Positions 18,118 to 28,371 are shown, counted from the stretch's first letter. The stretch: DNA of 64,000 nt from Fictibacillus sp. b24 (GCF_030348825.1 NZ_JAUCES010000005.1:2046001-2110000); one strand, 5' to 3'. The notes: generated by a model not told the origin, from the sequence alone. A program made the numbers and translations.

Positions 18118-19637
18118 TAGCTTACCACCTCTGATTTTTCTACTACCCATTCTCCGCCAAGATTCCACGTTTTAGCATCGGTAATCCGAACTTTAACGAT
18201 TTCACCTATCAGGTGCTTAGGTGCTTTAAAGTTTACTACTTTATTTGAACCTGTGTGACCCGTGAGTACATCAGGATTCTTTTTACTTTCACCTTCAACC
18301 AATACTTCAACTACTTTTCCAACGTAAGCCTTATTTTTTTCTAAAGAAATATCGTTTAGAACCGCGTTCAATCTCTGAAGGCGCTCTCGTTTGACTTCCA
18401 TCGGTACATTGTCTTGCATTTTTGCTGCTGGAGTACCTTCACGGGGTGAATAAATGAACGTGTAAGCAGCATCATATTGAACTTCTTTAACAAGAGATAA
18501 TGTCTCTTCAAATTGCTCTTCGGTCTCATTTGGGAACCCGACAATAATATCCGTTGTTAATGCTACATTCGGCATTGCAGCTTTGATCTTGTTTACAAGC
18601 TCTAAATAGTGTTCACGTGTATATTTACGAGCCATTAATTTGAGTATATCGCTGTTTCCATGTTGGACAGGCAGATGCACATGATCTACAATGTTTCCGC
18701 CTTTAGCAAGAACTTCAATCAGCCTGTCATCAAAATCACGAGGATGGCTTGTTGTAAAGCGAAGTCTAGGAATATCGATCTTGCGGATCTCGTCCATCAA
18801 GTCGCCAAGTCCGTATTCTAAATCCTCAAAATCCTTACCGTATGCGTTAACATTTTGACCTAACAGCGTAACTTCTTTATATCCTTCTCTAGCAAGCTGT
18901 CTAACTTCTTCAATAATATCTTGTGGATGGCGGCTTCGTTCTTTTCCTCTTGTATATGGAACGATACAATACGTACAAAACTTATCGCAGCCGTACATAA
19001 TGTTTACCCAGCCTTTAACGTTTCCTTTACGCTTTCTCGGAAGATTCTCAACGATATCCCCTTCTTTGGACCAAACCTCAACTACCATTTCTTTTGAGAA
19101 TAATGCATTCTCAATAATTTGCGGAAGTCGATGGATGTTGTGTGTACCAAAGATCATATCTACTTGAGGATACGTTGATAAAATTCGATTTACAACTGAT
19201 TCCTCTTGGGACATACATCCGCATACACCTAAAAGAAGATTCGGGTTATTTGCTTTCGTATGTTTTAAATGCCCAAGTTCACCGAACACTTTATTTTCAG
19301 CATTTTCACGAATCGCACAAGTGTTAAGAAGGATAATATCCGCTTCTTCTGTAGAATGTGTAGTCTCATAGCCCATTTCATTTAGAATACCAGCCATAAC
19401 TTCTGTATCGTGCTCGTTCATCTGACAGCCATACGTACGAATATAAAACTTTTTTCCAACACCAATATCTTTCAAATTTTCCGGAATGGAAAAATCTTTA
19501 AGTATTTGAATCTGCTCTTTACCACGCTTTTTTGCATCTTTTAACGATGGTGGAGCATAAGTAGTTTGAAAGTATTGTGAGTAGTCTCTTTTTTTATCGT
19601 TCGTAGTTTCTTTAAGATTGTCTTTCGTAGTATCCAA
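18117..19637 (-). CDS. miaB: tRNA-2-methylthio-N6-dimethylallyladenosine synthase MiaB
   Basis: A 506-residue radical-SAM methylthiotransferase. The N-terminal MTTase domain has cluster cysteines Cys71, Cys107 and Cys141. The radical-SAM motif CDKFCTYC is at 217-224. A C-terminal TRAM domain occupies roughly the last 70 residues ([12 protein letters not shown] ...). It acts after MiaA on A37 of tRNA. The start is a TTG (MDTTKDNLK) with GGAGTG 8 bases upstream; no ATG lies close enough to the conserved part. First gene of miaB-ricA. Confidence 0.96.
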   Translation of the reverse strand: MDTTKDNLKETTNDKKRDYSQYFQTTYAPPSLKDAKKRGKEQIQILKDFSIPENLKDIGVGKKFYIRTYGCQMNEHDTEVMAGILNEMGYETTHSTEEADIILLNTCAIRENAENKVFGELGHLKHTKANNPNLLLGVCGCMSQEESVVNRILSTYPQVDMIFGTHNIHRLPQIIENALFSKEMVVEVWSKEGDIVENLPRKRKGNVKGWVNIMYGCDKFCTYCIVPYTRGKERSRHPQDIIEEVRQLAREGYKEVTLLGQNVNAYGKDFEDLEYGLGDLMDEIRKIDIPRLRFTTSHPRDFDDRLIEVLAKGGNIVDHVHLPVQHGNSDILKLMARKYTREHYLELVNKIKAAMPNVALTTDIIVGFPNETEEQFEETLSLVKEVQYDAAYTFIYSPREGTPAAKMQDNVPMEVKRERLQRLNAVLNDISLEKNKAYVGKVVEVLVEGESKKNPDVLTGHTGSNKVVNFKAPKHLIGEIVKVRITDAKTWNLGGEWVVEKSEVVS

Positions 19638-19716
19638 GACACCTTCACTCCTTATTGCCTCTACTGCTTACTTATCCGTTCCAATTTTTGAATCTAATGA
19701 ATCATCTAACTGTAAC

Positions 19717-19745
19717 ATTATATCAAATAATGGGTTATAGTAAAA
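19717..19745 (-). promoter_or_regulatory. Sigma-A promoter candidate for miaB-ricA
   Basis: On the minus strand, TTTTAC (-35, 19740-19745), a 17-bp spacer, and TATAAT (-10, 19717-19722), extended by TG one base upstream. About 80 bp before the miaB start. Confidence 0.6.
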
Positions 19746-19853
19746 CGTGCAATCTATTTGTTAACATAATGATATTACAGTAAATTCCTAGTTGCGCTTT
19801 CTCTATATTGCTGTTTTCTTTTGTATGATGCAAAACAAATTACAAACAGCTTA

Positions 19854-19901
19854 AAAAAGTTGACTTAAAAAGCTCATAAGCCCTTAATAAGTCAACTTTA
19901 T
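19854..19901 (-). terminator. Terminator after kbl
   Basis: AAGTTGACTTA (19858-19868) and TAAGTCAACTT (19888-19898) form a perfect 11-bp stem with a 19-base loop. The minus strand continues with T6. Confidence 0.8.
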
Positions 19902-19908
19902 CGTTAGA

Positions 19909-21084
19909 TTATATAATTCCTAGTTCTTTCCCTGCTTTTTTAAACGCATCTAGCGCTGTTTGAAGCTCTTCTTTCGTGTGCTGAGCCGTTACGATCGTAC
20001 GGACACGCGCTTTCCCTTTTGCTACAGTTGGGAATGCGATTCCTTGAGCAAAAACACCGTATTTTAACAACGTATCTGATAGTTTATGTGCTAAGGCATC
20101 ATCACCAACAAGTACTGGTGTAATTGGTGTTTCACTTACTCCTGTATTAAACCCAAGTTCTTTCAATCCAGCTTTAAAGAACTTCGTGTTTTCCCACAGT
20201 CTTTCCATATGCTCTGGTTCTTCTTCTAATACATCAATCGCTGCTGAACTTGCTGCTATAACTGCAGGTGGGTGCGAGGTACTAAACAAGAACGGACGGC
20301 CTTTATGGATCAGGTAGTCTCTTAGTGTTTGTGTACTTGCAATATATCCCCCAAGAACACCAATCGCTTTACTTAACGTTCCAACTTGGATGTGAACGCG
20401 GCCATTCAAGTTAAAATGGTCGATCGTACCACGGCCGTTTGTTCCTAATACACCACTTGCATGCGCGTCATCTACCATAACGAGAGCGTCATATTTTTCT
20501 GCAAGCTCCACGATTCCAGGAAGCGGTGCAATATTTCCGTCCATTGAAAACACGCCATCTGTTACGACGATTCTTTTTCTAAATTCTTGTGTTTCTTTTA
20601 AAGCTGCTTCTAAATCTTCAAGATCCACATGCTTGTAAATTCTGCGCTTCGCTTTTGTTAGACGTATACCGTCAATGATAGATGCATGGTTTAACTCATC
20701 AGAAATTACAACGTCTTGATCAGTAAGAATCGCAGAAAGAATTCCTTGATTCGTAGAAAAACCTGATTGGAATACAAGACACGCTTCAGTATGTTTAAAT
20801 TCAGCAAGTTTTTGTTCAAATTCTTCGTGCATAGAGAGTGTTCCAGCAATCGTACGAACGGAACCCGTCCCAACACCAAACTTCTCGACAGCTTCTAAAG
20901 CTGCTTCTTTCATCTTAGGATGGCTCGTAAGGCCCAAGTAATTGTTAGAAGAAAGCTGAATCACTTCTTTTCCGTTGATTACAACTTTGGAACCTTGCTC
21001 TGATTCTAGAGGTACTAATTTTCTAAACGTACCTTCATCTTTCATGTGGTCCAATTCTTCTTGTAAGTATTCAAAACCTTTCAT
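19909..21084 (-). CDS. kbl: Glycine C-acetyltransferase (2-amino-3-ketobutyrate CoA ligase)
   Basis: Splits 2-amino-3-oxobutyrate with CoA into glycine and acetyl-CoA, the second step of threonine degradation. It is a PLP-dependent alpha-oxoamine synthase of 391 residues. Visible signatures are SSNNYLGL, the [11 protein letters not shown] substrate segment, [11 protein letters not shown], and the PLP lysine in [14 protein letters not shown]. The ATG at 21082-21084 (MKGFEYL) is preferred, 10 bases after AGGAG. A TTG three codons upstream is only one base from that site. Directly downstream of tdh. Confidence 0.94.
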   Translation of the reverse strand: MKGFEYLQEELDHMKDEGTFRKLVPLESEQGSKVVINGKEVIQLSSNNYLGLTSHPKMKEAALEAVEKFGVGTGSVRTIAGTLSMHEEFEQKLAEFKHTEACLVFQSGFSTNQGILSAILTDQDVVISDELNHASIIDGIRLTKAKRRIYKHVDLEDLEAALKETQEFRKRIVVTDGVFSMDGNIAPLPGIVELAEKYDALVMVDDAHASGVLGTNGRGTIDHFNLNGRVHIQVGTLSKAIGVLGGYIASTQTLRDYLIHKGRPFLFSTSHPPAVIAASSAAIDVLEEEPEHMERLWENTKFFKAGLKELGFNTGVSETPITPVLVGDDALAHKLSDTLLKYGVFAQGIAFPTVAKGKARVRTIVTAQHTKEELQTALDAFKKAGKELGII

Positions 21085-21106
21085 TCGTTTCAAGCTCCTT
21101 TCAAAT

Positions 21107-22147
21107 TTAAGGAATAAGAACTACTTTTCCGCAATTCCCTTTAATCATTAAATCAAAGCCTTCTTCAAACTGTTCGAGTGGAAGAGTGTGTGTAATAATC
21201 GTTTCTGGATGCATGCTGCCTGACTGTAAAAGTCCTGATACCTGCTGCCATGTTTCGTACATCTTTCTTCCTGTGATTCCTTGAACCGTTACACCTTTAA
21301 ACACAACGTCATTCGTTAGGTCGATCTCAACTGGTTTTACAGGAAGACTCAAAATAGATACCCGGCCGCCGTTTGTAATCATTTTAAATCCTTGATCGAT
21401 TGCTACAGGGTGACCACTCATCTCGCATACGACATCTACTCCATTGCCATCTGTCAAGTTCATAACTTTTTCAACAGGGTCTTGGGTTTTAGGATTGATT
21501 ACTTCTGTCGCTCCAACTTTTTTCGCAAGATCTAAACGATATTCATTCAGATCGATCGCAATCACTTGGCTTGCTCCTGCAGCTTTGGCTACATTTACCG
21601 CCATGACACCAATCGGTCCGCAACCGATGACTGCAACTGTCTTACCAGCAACATCACCCGCTAAAACGGTATGCACCGCATTACCCATCGGCTCTTGAAT
21701 CGAACCATGTTCGAAAGGCATCTTAGGGTCATTTCTCCAGATGTTTTCTGCTGGCATCGCAACATATTCTGCAAAACAGCCATGAGTATCTACACCGATA
21801 ATCTTGGTGTTTTTACAAATATGAAACTGTCCTTTTAAGCATTGTGGACAAGAATGACAAACAATATGTGTTTCAGCTGAAACATGATCTCCAACTGAAA
21901 CATTTGTTACAGCATCCCCGATTTTCTCAACCACTCCAGAAAACTCATGACCAAATACATATGGAGGTTTAACACGGCTTTGCGACCACTCATCCCATGT
22001 ATAAATATGGACATCAGTCCCGCAGATTGAAGTTGCTTTTACTTTGATCAAAACTTCATTCTCGTTAATCTCAGGAATATCTACTGTTTCCAATTTAGCT
22101 CCGTAACCCGCATGATGCTTAACAATTGCTTTCATTTTTCCTTGCAC
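21107..22147 (-). CDS. tdh: L-threonine 3-dehydrogenase
   Basis: NAD-dependent oxidation of threonine to 2-amino-3-oxobutyrate. A 346-residue zinc medium-chain dehydrogenase. The catalytic zinc ligands lie in [10 protein letters not shown] and GHEFSG, the structural zinc cysteines in [15 protein letters not shown], and the NAD-binding motif GCGPIG near residue 170. Alternative starts are close together. The GTG at 22145-22147 (MQGKMKAIV) has AGGAG exactly 8 bases upstream and matches the B. subtilis N-terminus; the upstream GTG at 22156 touches that site. It forms an operon with kbl. Confidence 0.93.
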   Translation of the reverse strand: MQGKMKAIVKHHAGYGAKLETVDIPEINENEVLIKVKATSICGTDVHIYTWDEWSQSRVKPPYVFGHEFSGVVEKIGDAVTNVSVGDHVSAETHIVCHSCPQCLKGQFHICKNTKIIGVDTHGCFAEYVAMPAENIWRNDPKMPFEHGSIQEPMGNAVHTVLAGDVAGKTVAVIGCGPIGVMAVNVAKAAGASQVIAIDLNEYRLDLAKKVGATEVINPKTQDPVEKVMNLTDGNGVDVVCEMSGHPVAIDQGFKMITNGGRVSILSLPVKPVEIDLTNDVVFKGVTVQGITGRKMYETWQQVSGLLQSGSMHPETIITHTLPLEQFEEGFDLMIKGNCGKVVLIP

Positions 22148-22190
22148 AGAAAACACTCCTCACTAAACACAAAATATCATATCCACAATT

Positions 22191-22219
22191 ATTTTACATG
22201 GATTAAATAGTGAGGTAAA
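22191..22219 (-). promoter_or_regulatory. Sigma-A promoter candidate for tdh-kbl
   Basis: TTTACC (22214-22219), 17-bp spacer, TAAAAT (22191-22196) on the minus strand, about 45 bp before the tdh start. Confidence 0.4.
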
Positions 22220-22287
22220 GGGCACTGTCCACATCACACGGACATTCGCAGATACTGAAAAAAATTTTAAAATTTTTTTCTATAAGT

Positions 22288-22319
22288 AAAAAACTCTTCT
22301 CCTAAATCAGGAGAAGAGC
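22288..22319 (-). terminator. Terminator after korB
   Basis: CTCTTCTCCT-aaatc-AGGAGAAGAG, a perfect 10-bp stem followed on the minus strand by T6. Confidence 0.92.
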
Positions 22320-22325
22320 TTGATA

Positions 22326-23192
22326 TTACATAAATTCTGCCATCAATTGATTGAACTTTTCTTCCGGCATTTTCAAATCAGCTTTTGCTAAAGCATCCTT
22401 GCTGTAACCATGAGCAAGATCTTGGTATGAAGGCTTCACCTTGTCTTGATAGATGATTCCTTTAACAAGACCTTTATTCTCCATAAGTGTCTGCATCGCC
22501 ATCATACGGTTAGAAGAATCATAATCTTCAATCGTACTTAAAGAAATCAGATGTTCTTTAAACCAATCATATGTGTTCACTTTGTTATATGTAACACATG
22601 GTGAAAACACGTTGATCAGAGAGAATCCTTTATGATTGATTCCTGCTTCAATGATGGACGTTAACTCTTTAAGGTCAGTGGAGAAACTTTGAGCAACGAA
22701 TGTAGCACCAGCTGTTAAGGCTAATTCCATGATGCCGATCGCAGATTCTACTGAACCTTCTGGTGTACTCTTCGTTTTAAAACCAACATCAGAACGCGGA
22801 GATGTTTGACCTTTTGTTAAACCATAGATCTGATTGTCCATAACGATGTAAGTAATATCAATATTTCTTCTAATCGCATGCACTGTGTGACCCATACCTA
22901 TCGCAAAACCATCACCGTCTCCACCCGAAGCAATAACAGTCAGATCACGGTTGGCCATCTTAACACCTTGTGCGATTGGAAGGGAACGTCCATGAATGCC
23001 ATGGAATCCATAAGATTTAATATAACCGGAGATACGTCCAGAACATCCGATCCCTGAAATTACAGCAAGATCATCTGGTTCTAAACCTACATTGGCAGAT
23101 GCCCTTTGAATGGCAGCTTGTACGGAAAAATCACCACAGCCTGGGCACCAGTTCGGCTTGATGCTGTTACGAAAATCTTTAAATGTAGCCAT
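22326..23192 (-). CDS. korB: 2-oxoacid:ferredoxin oxidoreductase, beta subunit
   Basis: A 288-residue TPP-binding subunit that with KorA oxidatively decarboxylates a 2-oxoacid (probably 2-oxoglutarate) to the acyl-CoA, passing electrons to ferredoxin. The N-terminus has the cluster/TPP cysteines in WCPGCGDFSVQ. The TPP motif begins GGDGDGFAIGMGH (about 90) and ends MDNQIYGLTKGQTSP. AAGGAG precedes the ATG, one base after the korA stop, so expression is coupled. The exact oxoacid cannot be told from sequence. Confidence 0.9.
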   Translation of the reverse strand: MATFKDFRNSIKPNWCPGCGDFSVQAAIQRASANVGLEPDDLAVISGIGCSGRISGYIKSYGFHGIHGRSLPIAQGVKMANRDLTVIASGGDGDGFAIGMGHTVHAIRRNIDITYIVMDNQIYGLTKGQTSPRSDVGFKTKSTPEGSVESAIGIMELALTAGATFVAQSFSTDLKELTSIIEAGINHKGFSLINVFSPCVTYNKVNTYDWFKEHLISLSTIEDYDSSNRMMAMQTLMENKGLVKGIIYQDKVKPSYQDLAHGYSKDALAKADLKMPEEKFNQLMAEFM

Positions 23193-23193
23193 A

Positions 23194-24936
23194 TTAAATC
23201 AGCTCCTTGCATTTCATGACAACTTCTGATGGTAAGAAAGGATTCCCATCATATTTCAATAAGTTCTTAATCTTTTCATGCTGCCCAACATTCATTTTAA
23301 GAATATTAGCAAGCTGACCTGTTGCGTTATTCTCAACGACAATAACGTTCTTTGCACGATCAATCATCGATTTCATTTCATCAGCAGGGAACGGATGGAT
23401 TAGACGAATATGTGCATGATTTACCTTCAGTCCTTCTGCCTCTAAACGAGGGATCGCTTCTTCAATAACCCCTCTTGTTGAGTTGAATCCGACAAGCAGG
23501 ATGTCAGCTTCCTCATGTGGAGCTTGTTTAACAACTGGAACGTTGAAGCGCAAACTTTGAAGCTTGCGAAGACGTTTATCCATCTGTTTCTGACGGTTTG
23601 CTGCCACTTCAGAAGGCTTACCTGTCTCATCGTGCTCAACACCCGTTACATGGTGGATGCCATTTTTCATGCCTGGAATAACACGAGGGGATATTCCATC
23701 TTCTGTCACTTCATAGCGTTTAAAATAACCATCCTTATCTTCCGTAACAGGAAGTTCTTGGTTTGGATCCAGCTTTCCGCGGCGAATTTCCACGCGGCTG
23801 AAGTCTAGTGGTTCTACAGATTGTTTACCTAGAGAAAGCTGAAGATCTGTTAATAAGATAACTGGAATTTGATATTCTTCTGCAATATTCAAAGCTTCTA
23901 CTGCATCATAAAATGCTTCTTCCACCGTACTTGGTGCCATTACAACCTTAGGGATCTCTCCATGAGTACCATAGATCATCGCCATCAAGTCTGACTGTTC
24001 TTGTTTTGTAGGAAGACCTGTTGAAGGTCCGCCACGCTGTGTATCAACGACAACGAGAGGTACCTCAGTCATCCCTGATAATCCAAGAGCTTCCATCATT
24101 AAGGATAGACCAGGACCTGCTGAAGACGTTATGGTTCTTACTCCGGCATAATTTGCTCCAATTGCCATCGTACATGCTGCGATCTCATCTTCTGTTTGAA
24201 TAACGGTTCCACCGAACTCCGGAAGTTTCTTGATCAAGTATTCCATGATCTCAGACGCTGGAGTGATCGGATATGCTGCCATAAAGCGCACGCCACCTGC
24301 AACAAAACCTAGAGCGATCGCATCGTTTCCGATCATGAACATTCTTTTTTTGCCATCTGCTTTATTTAATTGAAAACCATCAATCTGCCCGCCAGATAAT
24401 TCGTTAAAATGATCTGCGCCTTTTTGAATAGCCTCCATATTCTTTTCTACTACTTTTGCACCTTTACGTGAGAAGATCTCTTCTACTACTTCAAGGTAGC
24501 TTTCAACAGGCAAACCTAATACAGCACTCGTAGCACCGATCGCCACCATGTTTTTCATGAGAGATGTTCCAAGTTCACTCGCGATTTCTGTAAATGGAAC
24601 CGCATACAATCTAACATTAAGGTCCTCTGGAACAGTAGGATTAAATTTAGAATCTCCAATCACTACTCCTCCGTCACGAAGCTCATGAACATTTACATCA
24701 ATCGTTTCTTGATCGAATGCTATTAAAATATCAAGATCATCAGAAATCGAACGGGTTTCACTCGTACTTACACGAATTTTATTGTTGGTATGACCGCCTT
24801 TAATTCTGGAAGAAAAGTGTCGATAGCTATACAGATAGTAGCCTAGGCGGTTGAGTGCCATTGCAAAAATTTCACCTGTACTATCAATTCCTTCACCCTG
24901 CTGTCCGCCAACTTTCCAAGAAAGTTGATCAATCAT
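23194..24936 (-). CDS. korA: 2-oxoacid:ferredoxin oxidoreductase, fused gamma-alpha subunit
   Basis: A 580-residue subunit with the gamma domain first (GGQQGEGIDSTGEIFA, about 1-180) and the alpha (pyrimidine-binding) domain after it (AYPITPASEIMEYL near 225, SSAGPGLSLMMEALGLSGMTE, TGLPTKQEQSDL), as in the Bacillus/Mycobacterium KorA type. The ATG at 24934-24936 (MIDQLSW) has AAAGGG about 8 bases upstream; a GTG three codons earlier is too close to that site. It pairs with korB. It indicates a ferredoxin-linked alternative to 2-oxoglutarate dehydrogenase. Confidence 0.9.
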   Translation of the reverse strand: MIDQLSWKVGGQQGEGIDSTGEIFAMALNRLGYYLYSYRHFSSRIKGGHTNNKIRVSTSETRSISDDLDILIAFDQETIDVNVHELRDGGVVIGDSKFNPTVPEDLNVRLYAVPFTEIASELGTSLMKNMVAIGATSAVLGLPVESYLEVVEEIFSRKGAKVVEKNMEAIQKGADHFNELSGGQIDGFQLNKADGKKRMFMIGNDAIALGFVAGGVRFMAAYPITPASEIMEYLIKKLPEFGGTVIQTEDEIAACTMAIGANYAGVRTITSSAGPGLSLMMEALGLSGMTEVPLVVVDTQRGGPSTGLPTKQEQSDLMAMIYGTHGEIPKVVMAPSTVEEAFYDAVEALNIAEEYQIPVILLTDLQLSLGKQSVEPLDFSRVEIRRGKLDPNQELPVTEDKDGYFKRYEVTEDGISPRVIPGMKNGIHHVTGVEHDETGKPSEVAANRQKQMDKRLRKLQSLRFNVPVVKQAPHEEADILLVGFNSTRGVIEEAIPRLEAEGLKVNHAHIRLIHPFPADEMKSMIDRAKNVIVVENNATGQLANILKMNVGQHEKIKNLLKYDGNPFLPSEVVMKCKELI

Positions 24937-25287
24937 GTACTCCACCCTTTCAGTAACCCAAACGTTAATTTTTTAACCAATAACTAAATTTAGTATGGTT
25001 TCATGCTGATTTTTACGCTTTTACACGTTTAAATTAATTATGTACTAAACGTCTACAATTCTAGACTTAACTTCATAAAAATGCAAGTATTCGACTAGTA
25101 TAATTCAAACTATTGCAAAAAAAGGTAAAAATTAAAAGTTCTTATAAACAACATGAAACTATTTAATAAATTCGAGTAAAGTAACTCGATTTCCTCCTCA
25201 TGCTCCATCTTATATAATAATTCAAAGACTCTTACTATAAACTAAAAACCTGTTTACTTATCTAGATAAGTAAACAGGTTTCATCTG
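24937..25287. other. 351-bp intergenic region between korA and spoVS
   Basis: AT-rich. Contains the spoVS terminator palindrome at its right end, a small inverted repeat ACGTTTA/TAAACGT (about 25025-25051), a TCGAGT-aaagta-ACTCGA hairpin (about 25172-25189), and a minus-strand TATACT (25097-25102) that could be a -10 for korA but has no good -35. No gene seen. Confidence 0.6.
25241..25283 (-). terminator. Terminator after spoVS, a 36-bp perfect palindrome
   Basis: Bases 25246-25281 are perfectly self-complementary (AAACCTGTTTACTTATCT and its exact complement). The flanks are A/T rich, giving a U-run on the minus strand only 4 bp after the spoVS stop. Confidence 0.85.
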
Positions 25288-25548
25288 TTATCGCGGTTCA
25301 ACTATTAATTTAATCGCCGTTCTTTCTTCCCCATCAATTAAGATATCTGTAAATGCTGGTATACAAATGAGGTCGACTCCGCTCGGTGCTACGAAACCTC
25401 GTGCGATAGCTACTGCTTTAACAGCTTGGTTTAATGCACCTGCTCCTATTGCTTGGATTTCAGCGCCTCCTCGTTCCCGGAGAACACCAGCGAGTGCACC
25501 AGCTACAGAGTTGGGGTTGGATTTTGCTGAAACTTTTAATATTTCCAT
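25288..25548 (-). CDS. spoVS: Stage V sporulation protein S
   Basis: An 86-residue Alba-like protein, the usual length and almost invariant in spore formers (MEILKVSAKSNPNSVAGALAG at the N-terminus). In B. subtilis spoVS affects septation and coat assembly. AAGGAGG lies before the ATG. A sigma-H promoter is visible upstream. It sits between rny and korA. The neighbour ymdB expected between rny and spoVS is absent. Confidence 0.97.
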   Translation of the reverse strand: MEILKVSAKSNPNSVAGALAGVLRERGGAEIQAIGAGALNQAVKAVAIARGFVAPSGVDLICIPAFTDILIDGEERTAIKLIVEPR

Positions 25549-25588
25549 TGTTTTGAACCTCCTTCAGGATAGATACCTGTTCTACTAT

Positions 25589-25614
25589 ATTCATTGATTA
25601 AGGCTTGTATTCCT
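25589..25614 (-). promoter_or_regulatory. Sigma-H promoter of spoVS
   Basis: On the minus strand, AGGAATA (-35), 12-bp spacer, AATGAAT (-10), matching the sigma-H consensus RnAGGAwWW / RnnGAAT. spoVS is sigma-H dependent in B. subtilis. Confidence 0.75.
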
Positions 25615-25806
25615 GCCGAAACAAATTTCTGGGTCGTCTCTCTATCTCTTTATTTGTTTAAAGCAGCGCCCTATGAATAAACCCCGGTATACATGTACCC
25701 TTAACAAACGTCATTCAAACCAAAAAGTGGTTATTTCAGCAAAAAACAACCACTTCTCAGAGGTTACCGAAATTTGTAAGTAAAAATGCGATTTTATCAG
25801 CATTAA

Positions 25807-26004
25807 GCAAGGCTGTTTTCGCATACATTGGTGTTCTTGAAAGTACTCGCTTTCAACGGGGCGTGAAGGTTAGCGTCCTGCCGCTTTGCACCATTAGAGT
25901 TTCAATTTACTTCTCTTTCCCCTTGAAAACTTGTATCTTCTACTTAAATCAACTTATCAATGAACAGAATAAAAAAAGAGCTTATCAACAATCTTTTAAA
26001 AAGG
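25807..26004 (+). repeat. Dispersed palindromic element, copy C, degenerate
   Basis: The left end (AAGGCTGTTTTCGCATACATTGG) and right end (AACAATCTTTTAAAAAGGC) match the family, and the middle keeps CTCGCTTTC and AAATCAACTT. The stem arms are mostly lost. Its right end runs straight into the left end of copy D. Confidence 0.65.
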
Positions 26005-26231
26005 CTGTTTTCGCAAACTTTGTTGCTCTTGAAAGTAGTTAATTTCCGTTCCAGGTGCTCGCTTTCCGCGGGGCAGGCGGTGAGCCACATTCGTGACGTT
26101 CCACTTTTAAGTGTCTCACCTGCCCGCCTGTCCCGCAGCAGTCTCGCACCTTGCACTCCAATCAACTTATCATAGTAGAGAATTGAACAAAATGCTTCCT
26201 AAGCAACAATCCTTTAGAAAAGAGCCTTTTA
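25999..26231 (+). repeat. Dispersed palindromic element, copy D, best-preserved
   Basis: Both ends are clear: AAAAGGCTGTTTTCGCAAAC ... TTGTTGCTCTT on the left, AAGCAACAATCCTTTAGAAA ... GAGCCTTTT on the right, which are imperfect inverted repeats of about 30 bp. The inner stem GCGGGGCAGGCGG / CCGCCTGTCCCGC is intact. A good reference copy for a search. Confidence 0.85.
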
Positions 26232-26289
26232 AAATGAACATTTAGCTAAAATCATATGAGATAAAATTTGTTTGCTTATTCGCGGCCAT

Positions 26290-26320
26290 AATAAAAAGCG
26301 GTGGGAATCCCACCGCTTTA
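26290..26320 (-). terminator. Terminator after rny
   Basis: AAAGCGGTGGGA-a-TCCCACCGCTTT, followed on the minus strand by TTATTATGG. Strong GC-rich stem. Confidence 0.85.
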
Positions 26321-26325
26321 TCAGT

Positions 26326-27891
26326 TTATTTCGCGTATTCAACTGCTCTCGTTTCACGAATAACCGTAACTTTGATGTGACCTGGATAATCCAATTCACT
26401 TTCGATCTTCTTCGTTATATCACGTGCAAGTCTGTATGAGGCTACATCATCAACCATGTCTGGTTTAACCATGATACGAATTTCGCGTCCAGCTTGAATA
26501 GCGAATGATTTTTCAACACCATCAAATGATTCTGAAATCTCTTCTAGTTTTTCAAGTCTGCGAATATACGTTTCTAAAGTTTCACGACGTGCTCCTGGTC
26601 TAGCGGCAGATAAAGCATCTGCTGCTGCAACAAGTGTTGCGATGATTGAAGTTGCTTCAGTGTCTCCGTGGTGAGACGCTATACTGTTGATGACTACTGG
26701 GTGTTCTTTGTACTTTGTAGCGAGTTCAACACCAATGTCAACGTGACTGCCTTCCACTTCATGGTCAATTGCTTTACCGATGTCATGAAGCAATCCAGCT
26801 CTTCTTGCAAGATGAACGTCTTCTCCTACTTCTGCTGCCATTAATCCAGCTAAGTAAGCCACCTCTGTTGAGTGTTTCAATACGTTCTGACCGTAACTTG
26901 TACGATACTTTAGACGTCCAAGAATCTTGATTAAATCTGGATGAAGTCCGTGAACACCTACTTCAAAAGTAGTCTGTTCTCCAACTTCGCGGATGTACTC
27001 ATCCACTTCTCTGCGGGATTTTTCAACCATCTCTTCAATTCGTGCAGGGTGAATTCTTCCATCTTGTACAAGCTTGTCCAGTGCCATTCGCGCAATTTCA
27101 CGGCGGATTGGATCGAAACCGGACAGAATTACGGCTTCCGGAGTATCATCAATAATCAAATCGATTCCAGTTAACGTTTCTAAAGTCCTAATGTTTCGTC
27201 CTTCACGTCCAATAATTCTTCCCTTCATTTCATCGTTAGGAAGGTTAACTACAGAAACAGTAGTTTCTGCTACGTGATCGGCTGCGCAGCGTTGGATAGC
27301 TAGTGAAAGAATTTCCTTTGCTTTCTTGTCCGCTTCTTCTTTAGCACGGTTTTCCATTTCTTTTACCATCATCGCCAACTCATGTGTCATTTCGTTCTCA
27401 GTTTCAGTCATGATAATTTGGCGGGCTTCATCCCTGGTAATACTGGAAATGCGCTCAAGCTCTCGCTGCTGTTCTTTCAGCAATTCCTCCACTTTGCTTT
27501 CAATCTCTTCAATTTGTCGCTGTTTTTTGGTGAGAGACTCCTCACGTCGTTCTAAAGATTCCTCTTTTTTGTCAAGAGTTTCACTTTTTCTGTCTAGGAT
27601 CTCTTCTTTTTGAACCAATCGATGTTCTTGTTTTTGAAGCTCGTTTCGACGTTCGCGAATTTCGCGTTCAGCTTCGGTACGTAGCTTATGGATTTCATCT
27701 TTTGCTTCTAACAGCGCTTCTTTCTTGCTAGCGTCAGCATCGCGCTTTGCATCTTCAACAATTTGCGCAGCTGCTCTTTCTGCGCTTGAAATCTTCGCTT
27801 CAGCAATTGATTTCCTAACAAGATATCCGACAATAGCACCGACACCTAGTGAGACAAGCAAACTGGAGATGAATACTGCTAAACTTGGCAT
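26326..27891 (-). CDS. rny: Ribonuclease Y
   Basis: A 521-residue membrane-anchored endoribonuclease that starts mRNA decay and processing. One N-terminal transmembrane helix (about 4-26), a long coiled coil rich in Glu, Lys and Arg (about 30-195), a KH domain ([21 protein letters not shown], about 213), and an HD domain with HD at LLHDIGK (about 369). The start is the ATG at 27889-27891 (MPSLAVF) with AGGAGGTGG upstream; a frame reaching 27930 is rejected. RicA from this window belongs to its partner complex. Confidence 0.96.
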   Translation of the reverse strand: MPSLAVFISSLLVSLGVGAIVGYLVRKSIAEAKISSAERAAAQIVEDAKRDADASKKEALLEAKDEIHKLRTEAEREIRERRNELQKQEHRLVQKEEILDRKSETLDKKEESLERREESLTKKQRQIEEIESKVEELLKEQQRELERISSITRDEARQIIMTETENEMTHELAMMVKEMENRAKEEADKKAKEILSLAIQRCAADHVAETTVSVVNLPNDEMKGRIIGREGRNIRTLETLTGIDLIIDDTPEAVILSGFDPIRREIARMALDKLVQDGRIHPARIEEMVEKSRREVDEYIREVGEQTTFEVGVHGLHPDLIKILGRLKYRTSYGQNVLKHSTEVAYLAGLMAAEVGEDVHLARRAGLLHDIGKAIDHEVEGSHVDIGVELATKYKEHPVVINSIASHHGDTEATSIIATLVAAADALSAARPGARRETLETYIRRLEKLEEISESFDGVEKSFAIQAGREIRIMVKPDMVDDVASYRLARDITKKIESELDYPGHIKVTVIRETRAVEYAK

Positions 27892-28153
27892 ATTCCCACC
27901 TCCTCTTGCTTTCTGCTTTTCATACTGCATTTCTTGGCGTCAATCGTGTTACATGTGCTGTGCACCATTCATGTCGTACAAATTCTATACATATCTTTTA
28001 ATTTCATAAGAAATCAAAATATATCTCCATTTTATAGGTGTGCCCAATGCTTGTCAAGAGAGTCAATCTTCTATAATAATAGGTTGACTTAAAAATAGCA
28101 AGGAGCATATTTTGCCTGTCATTTCTGCTAACTTGGGAACTGTTTGCTCATTA

Positions 28154-28320
28154 GAAAGGCTGTTCTCTTATTCATCATTGCTTTTGAAAGTAGTTGATTT
28201 TCGTTCGAGGTGCTTCGCTTTCCGAGGGGCAAGAGTCTCGCACCTTACACTACAACCAACTGATCAAAGAAGACAACAAAAAAAGATTAATAAGCAACAA
28301 TCCTTTAGAAAAGAGCTTTA
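28154..28320 (+). repeat. Dispersed palindromic element, copy E, internally deleted
   Basis: The left end (GAAAGGCTGTTCTC) through AGTAGTTGATTTTCGTTCGAGGTGCTTCGCTTTCCGAGGGGC joins directly to AAGAGTCTCGCACC, missing about 65 bp between the two stem arms. The right end AAGCAACAATCCTTTAGAAA is identical to copy D. Confidence 0.8.
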
Positions 28321-28328
28321 AGAAAGGA

Positions 28329-28360
28329 GGAAAAAAAGACTGGTCGTATTGACCAGTCTT
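28329..28360 (-). terminator. Terminator after recA
   Basis: AAGACTGGTC-gtatt-GACCAGTCTT, perfect 10-bp stem; T7 follows on the minus strand. Confidence 0.92.
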
Positions 28361-28371
28361 CAACTTGATTA

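Larger units (their letters stand above)
25549..26325. other. 777-bp intergenic region where ymdB would be expected
   Basis: Holds the spoVS promoter, about 190 bp without recognisable features (25616-25806), two head-to-tail repeat copies (C and D) and the rny terminator. No remnant of a ymdB reading frame could be seen. Confidence 0.7.
27892..28371. other. 480-bp intergenic region between rny and recA
   Basis: Contains the rny upstream region, the short repeat copy E and the recA terminator. B. subtilis has pbpX here; no such gene is present. Confidence 0.7.

Noticed and set aside
25163-25201. 12-codon minus-strand ORF upstream of korA
   Set aside because: Too short, no ribosome site before the ATG and no known leader peptide. 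The hairpin inside it could explain its sequence.
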